Assembly: GCA_002172675.1 (NCBI GenBank)
Contig: NETF01000051.1
Location: 1-64,000, forward strand
Reading direction: 5' to 3'
Length of the DNA: 64,000 nucleotides
Source of the DNA: an unicellular cyanobacterium SU3
GTDB lineage: Bacteria; Cyanobacteriota; Cyanobacteriia; Cyanobacteriales; Microcystaceae
Shown: positions 61,775 through 64,000 of the stretch, one piece after another
Layout: every line of letters begins with the position of its first letter
How positions within the stretch are numbered: position 1 is the stretch's first letter
Made by a program: the position numbers and the translations under genes
The notes under the pieces: model-generated
Told to the model about the DNA's origin: nothing
The model's input: only the letters and a program-made list of their open reading frames with translations
Databases searched by the model: none

Positions 61775-63964
61775 ATGGAAATACCTAAAATTTTAGTTGT
61801 CGATGATGAGTTAGATTTAGAGCGACTCATTAGACAAAAATTCAGGAAAAAAATAAGACAAAATCAATTTCTTTTTGTCTTTGCTCATAATGGACTAGAA
61901 GCTCTAGAGTATATTCGAGTTCATGGAGATATTGATATCGTTTTAACTGATATTTATATGCCAGAAATGGATGGACTGACGTTATTAACAAAAATTCAAG
62001 AAATTGACCCCATTATTAAAGCAATTGTTATTTCTGCTTATGGAGATCTTGATAATATTCGAGCAGCTATGAATTGTGGTGCTTTCGATTTTTTAACAAA
62101 ACCTATTGATTTTCACGATTTGGAAATTACTACAAGTAAAACCTTAAATCATGTACAACAAATTAAAACGGCTTTTAAACAAGAAAAAGAAGCAAGACAA
62201 GCACAAGAAAATTCTTTAAATAAATTAAAGCAAGAGATTGAAAAACGTAAACAAGTTGAAGAGGCTTTACGAAACAATGAAAAGCAGTTAACCCAATTTT
62301 TAGCTGCTATTCCTGTCGGTATTTTTATTATTAATGCTAAAAATAAATATCCTTATTATGCTAATAATTTAGCTCAGCAGATGTTTGGGGAAAATATTTT
62401 AAACAATATGACTTATGATGAGTTACTAACAATTTATCAGCCCTATTGTTTACATACTGGTAAAAAATATCCTCTTGATCAATTACCGATTCAGCGAGCT
62501 TTACGAGGATACGATCCCAAGGTTTCAGATATCGAGATTCGTCATAATGAACAGAAGATTCCTCTTGAAATTTCTGCTAAACCTATTTATGATGAGAAAG
62601 GAAATATTTCTTATGTGATTGCAGCTTTTCAGGATATTACAGAAAGAACAAAAGCAGAAGCTGAACGGATTCATTTTACCCAAGAACTAGCTCAAAAAAA
62701 TATTGATTTACAACAAGCAAAAGATCAACTATTTAACTACAGTACAACCCTAGAAAAAAAGGTTCTTGAAAGAACCCAAGAACTAACAGAAACTTTAGAG
62801 ATTCTTAAGGCAACTCAAGCAGATTTAATGATAGAAAATGCTTTACTAAGAAGTGCTGAAAATGAAAGAAACTATGATTATCAAGTGGGAGGAAGTTTAC
62901 CAATAGATGCTCCTAGTTATGTAGTTCGATCTGCTGATCGCTATGTTTATAAAGCATTAAAATCAGCAGAATTTTGTTATATTTTGAATGCAAGACAAAT
63001 GGGGAAATCTAGTCTTCGGGTTCAAATTATGAAACGATTACAAGCTAAAAATTTTGCTTGTGTAGCTATTGATTTATCAGAAATTGGTAATCGACAATTA
63101 ACGATAAAAAAATGGTATGCAGGATTTACTTATATATTACTAAGTGGTCTAGAGCTATTAGATAAAGTCAATTTCAAAGAGTGGTTAAAAGAATATGATT
63201 TTTTATCTCCTGTACAGTGTTTAGCAGAATTAATTAATCAGGTTATCTTACCAAATATTTCTACAAATATTGTTATTTTTATTGATGAAGTTGATAGTGT
63301 ATTAAGTTTAGATTTTCCGATGGATGACTTTTTTATTTTCTTAAGAAGTTGTTATAATAAAAGGGCTGATAATTCTGATTATAAACGGCTTACTTTTGCG
63401 TTATTAGGTGTTGCTAGTCCTTCTCAATTACTAGAAGATAAACAAAGAACTCCCTTTAATATTGGTCAAGTAATTCATTTACAAGGGTTTCAATTTCATG
63501 AAGCACAACCTTTATTAGAAGGATTAAAATCTAAAGTTAAGCATCCCAAAGCGGTATTAAAAGCCGTTTTACATTGGACAAATGGTCAACCGTTTTTAAC
63601 TCAAAAAATTTGCCATTTAATTCATAATTCTCCTGTAGAAATACCTGAAGATAAGGAATACCAATGGGTGACAGAATTAGTGCGATCGCAGATTATAGAA
63701 AACTGGGAATGTCAAGATGAACCAGAACATTTAAGAACGATTCGTGATCGCATTTTGAAAAGTTCTCTTGATAAAAAACAACTCTTAAAACGCTATCACA
63801 CAATACTACATCATCCTAATTATTCTACCAGCGATGATGAAGAAATTAGAGAACTTATTTTGTCAGGACTTATTATTAAAGATGACCAATATTTAAAGGT
63901 TCATAATCCCATTTATCAGGCTATTTTTAATGATGATTGGATAAAATCGATGAATGAGAAATAG
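61775..63964 (+). CDS. Response regulator - PAS - coiled coil - AAA-like ATPase
   Basis: 729 residues. ~1-125: receiver (VVDDELDLERLIRQKFRKK, Asp in LTDIYMPEMDG, FLTKPIDFH). ~130-170: coiled coil. ~170-300: PAS-type sensor with IPVGIFIINAKNKYPYYANN and AAFQDITERTKAE (PAC). Another coiled coil (~300-365) precedes an AAA_35-like ATPase: ILNARQMGKSSLRVQIM (Walker A), IVIFIDEVDSVL (Walker B), and LTFALLGVASPSQLL (sensor-like). The histidine-kinase is absent. Such ATPases occur in cyanobacterial effector and signalling proteins; what the ATPase acts on is unknown. All catalytic residues are seen, in one unbroken frame. Confidence 0.88.
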   Translation: MEIPKILVVDDELDLERLIRQKFRKKIRQNQFLFVFAHNGLEALEYIRVHGDIDIVLTDIYMPEMDGLTLLTKIQEIDPIIKAIVISAYGDLDNIRAAMNCGAFDFLTKPIDFHDLEITTSKTLNHVQQIKTAFKQEKEARQAQENSLNKLKQEIEKRKQVEEALRNNEKQLTQFLAAIPVGIFIINAKNKYPYYANNLAQQMFGENILNNMTYDELLTIYQPYCLHTGKKYPLDQLPIQRALRGYDPKVSDIEIRHNEQKIPLEISAKPIYDEKGNISYVIAAFQDITERTKAEAERIHFTQELAQKNIDLQQAKDQLFNYSTTLEKKVLERTQELTETLEILKATQADLMIENALLRSAENERNYDYQVGGSLPIDAPSYVVRSADRYVYKALKSAEFCYILNARQMGKSSLRVQIMKRLQAKNFACVAIDLSEIGNRQLTIKKWYAGFTYILLSGLELLDKVNFKEWLKEYDFLSPVQCLAELINQVILPNISTNIVIFIDEVDSVLSLDFPMDDFFIFLRSCYNKRADNSDYKRLTFALLGVASPSQLLEDKQRTPFNIGQVIHLQGFQFHEAQPLLEGLKSKVKHPKAVLKAVLHWTNGQPFLTQKICHLIHNSPVEIPEDKEYQWVTELVRSQIIENWECQDEPEHLRTIRDRILKSSLDKKQLLKRYHTILHHPNYSTSDDEEIRELILSGLIIKDDQYLKVHNPIYQAIFNDDWIKSMNEK

Positions 63965-64000
63965 TTTATTATTCCAATAACCATACAAATAATTCTTCTA

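Noticed and set aside
1-64000. CRISPR array
   Set aside because: No regularly spaced direct repeats with unique spacers were seen; the repeats found are palindromic, single or in-gene.
1-64000. tRNA or rRNA genes
   Set aside because: No cloverleaf-like T-loop or rRNA-like stretch was noticed in the spacers on either strand; a tRNAscan run would decide.

Overview
The window looks like cyanobacterial chromosome, most likely from a unicellular Crocosphaera/Cyanothece-type organism. This is inferred from several things seen together: AT-rich sequence dotted with the HIP1 octamer GCGATCGC inside and between genes, a ferredoxin-thioredoxin reductase variable chain (ftrV), an orange-carotenoid-protein C-terminal-domain homologue, LabA/NYN, phasin-like, fibrillin-like and DUF6930-like proteins, many pentapeptide and two-component genes, and dispersed short repeats typical of cyanobacterial genomes. 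I saw no rRNA, tRNA, CRISPR array or prophage.

Layout. 1-2.6 kb is an accessory patch: the start of an IS transposase (cut by the window edge) that appears to have beheaded an arylsulfatase gene, then an antitoxin/PIN-toxin pair and repeat debris. 2.6-8.5 kb carries a rhomboid protease, a membrane pentapeptide protein, an unusual run of four DUF202 genes (the first fused to a sodium/bile-acid-type transporter), and the carotenoid-binding-domain homologue. 8.6-20.7 kb is mostly housekeeping: a zinc-ribbon/Ser-Thr kinase/FGE-like fusion, an RRM protein, PlsC-type acyltransferase, RNase D-like nuclease, Nfu, comB, a glycosyltransferase, phasin-like and FKBP proteins, a TSUP exporter plus deoC, glyoxalase-like and LabA-like genes. 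20.8-24 kb holds a partner-switching set (HATPase anti-sigma-type kinase, REC-PP2C phosphatase, STAS protein) beside a two-domain sulfurtransferase.

24-31 kb: rnhB, an RluA-type pseudouridine synthase, a membrane GTPase, a four-carbon acid-sugar kinase, rpmI-rplT and a PEP-CTERM protein. 31.8-43 kb: a sugar-type binding protein, ftrV, a membrane/coiled-coil protein ending in a HicA-like domain, livM-type permease, dnaX and priA. 43.2-46.4 kb is a five-gene stress-type operon: a Gln-rich repeat protein, three TerD proteins and a methyltransferase. 46.5-54.7 kb: a phosphohexomutase carrying an in-frame repeat-derived peptide, a GGDEF-EAL protein overlapping a PhnD-type binding protein, lipA and a second-type EF-G. 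55-64 kb: a DUF6930-like gene with a fibrillin-like gene, a Tat-type pseudo-orthocaspase lacking the His-Cys dyad, sat, and a two-gene response-regulator operon whose second protein ends in an AAA-like ATPase.

The most interesting leads are the DUF202 array with its transporter fusion, the membrane-tethered HicA-like protein, the degenerate caspase, the short repeat that has become protein sequence inside the phosphohexomutase, and the GGDEF-EAL/PhnD pair. None is proven novel from sequence alone.
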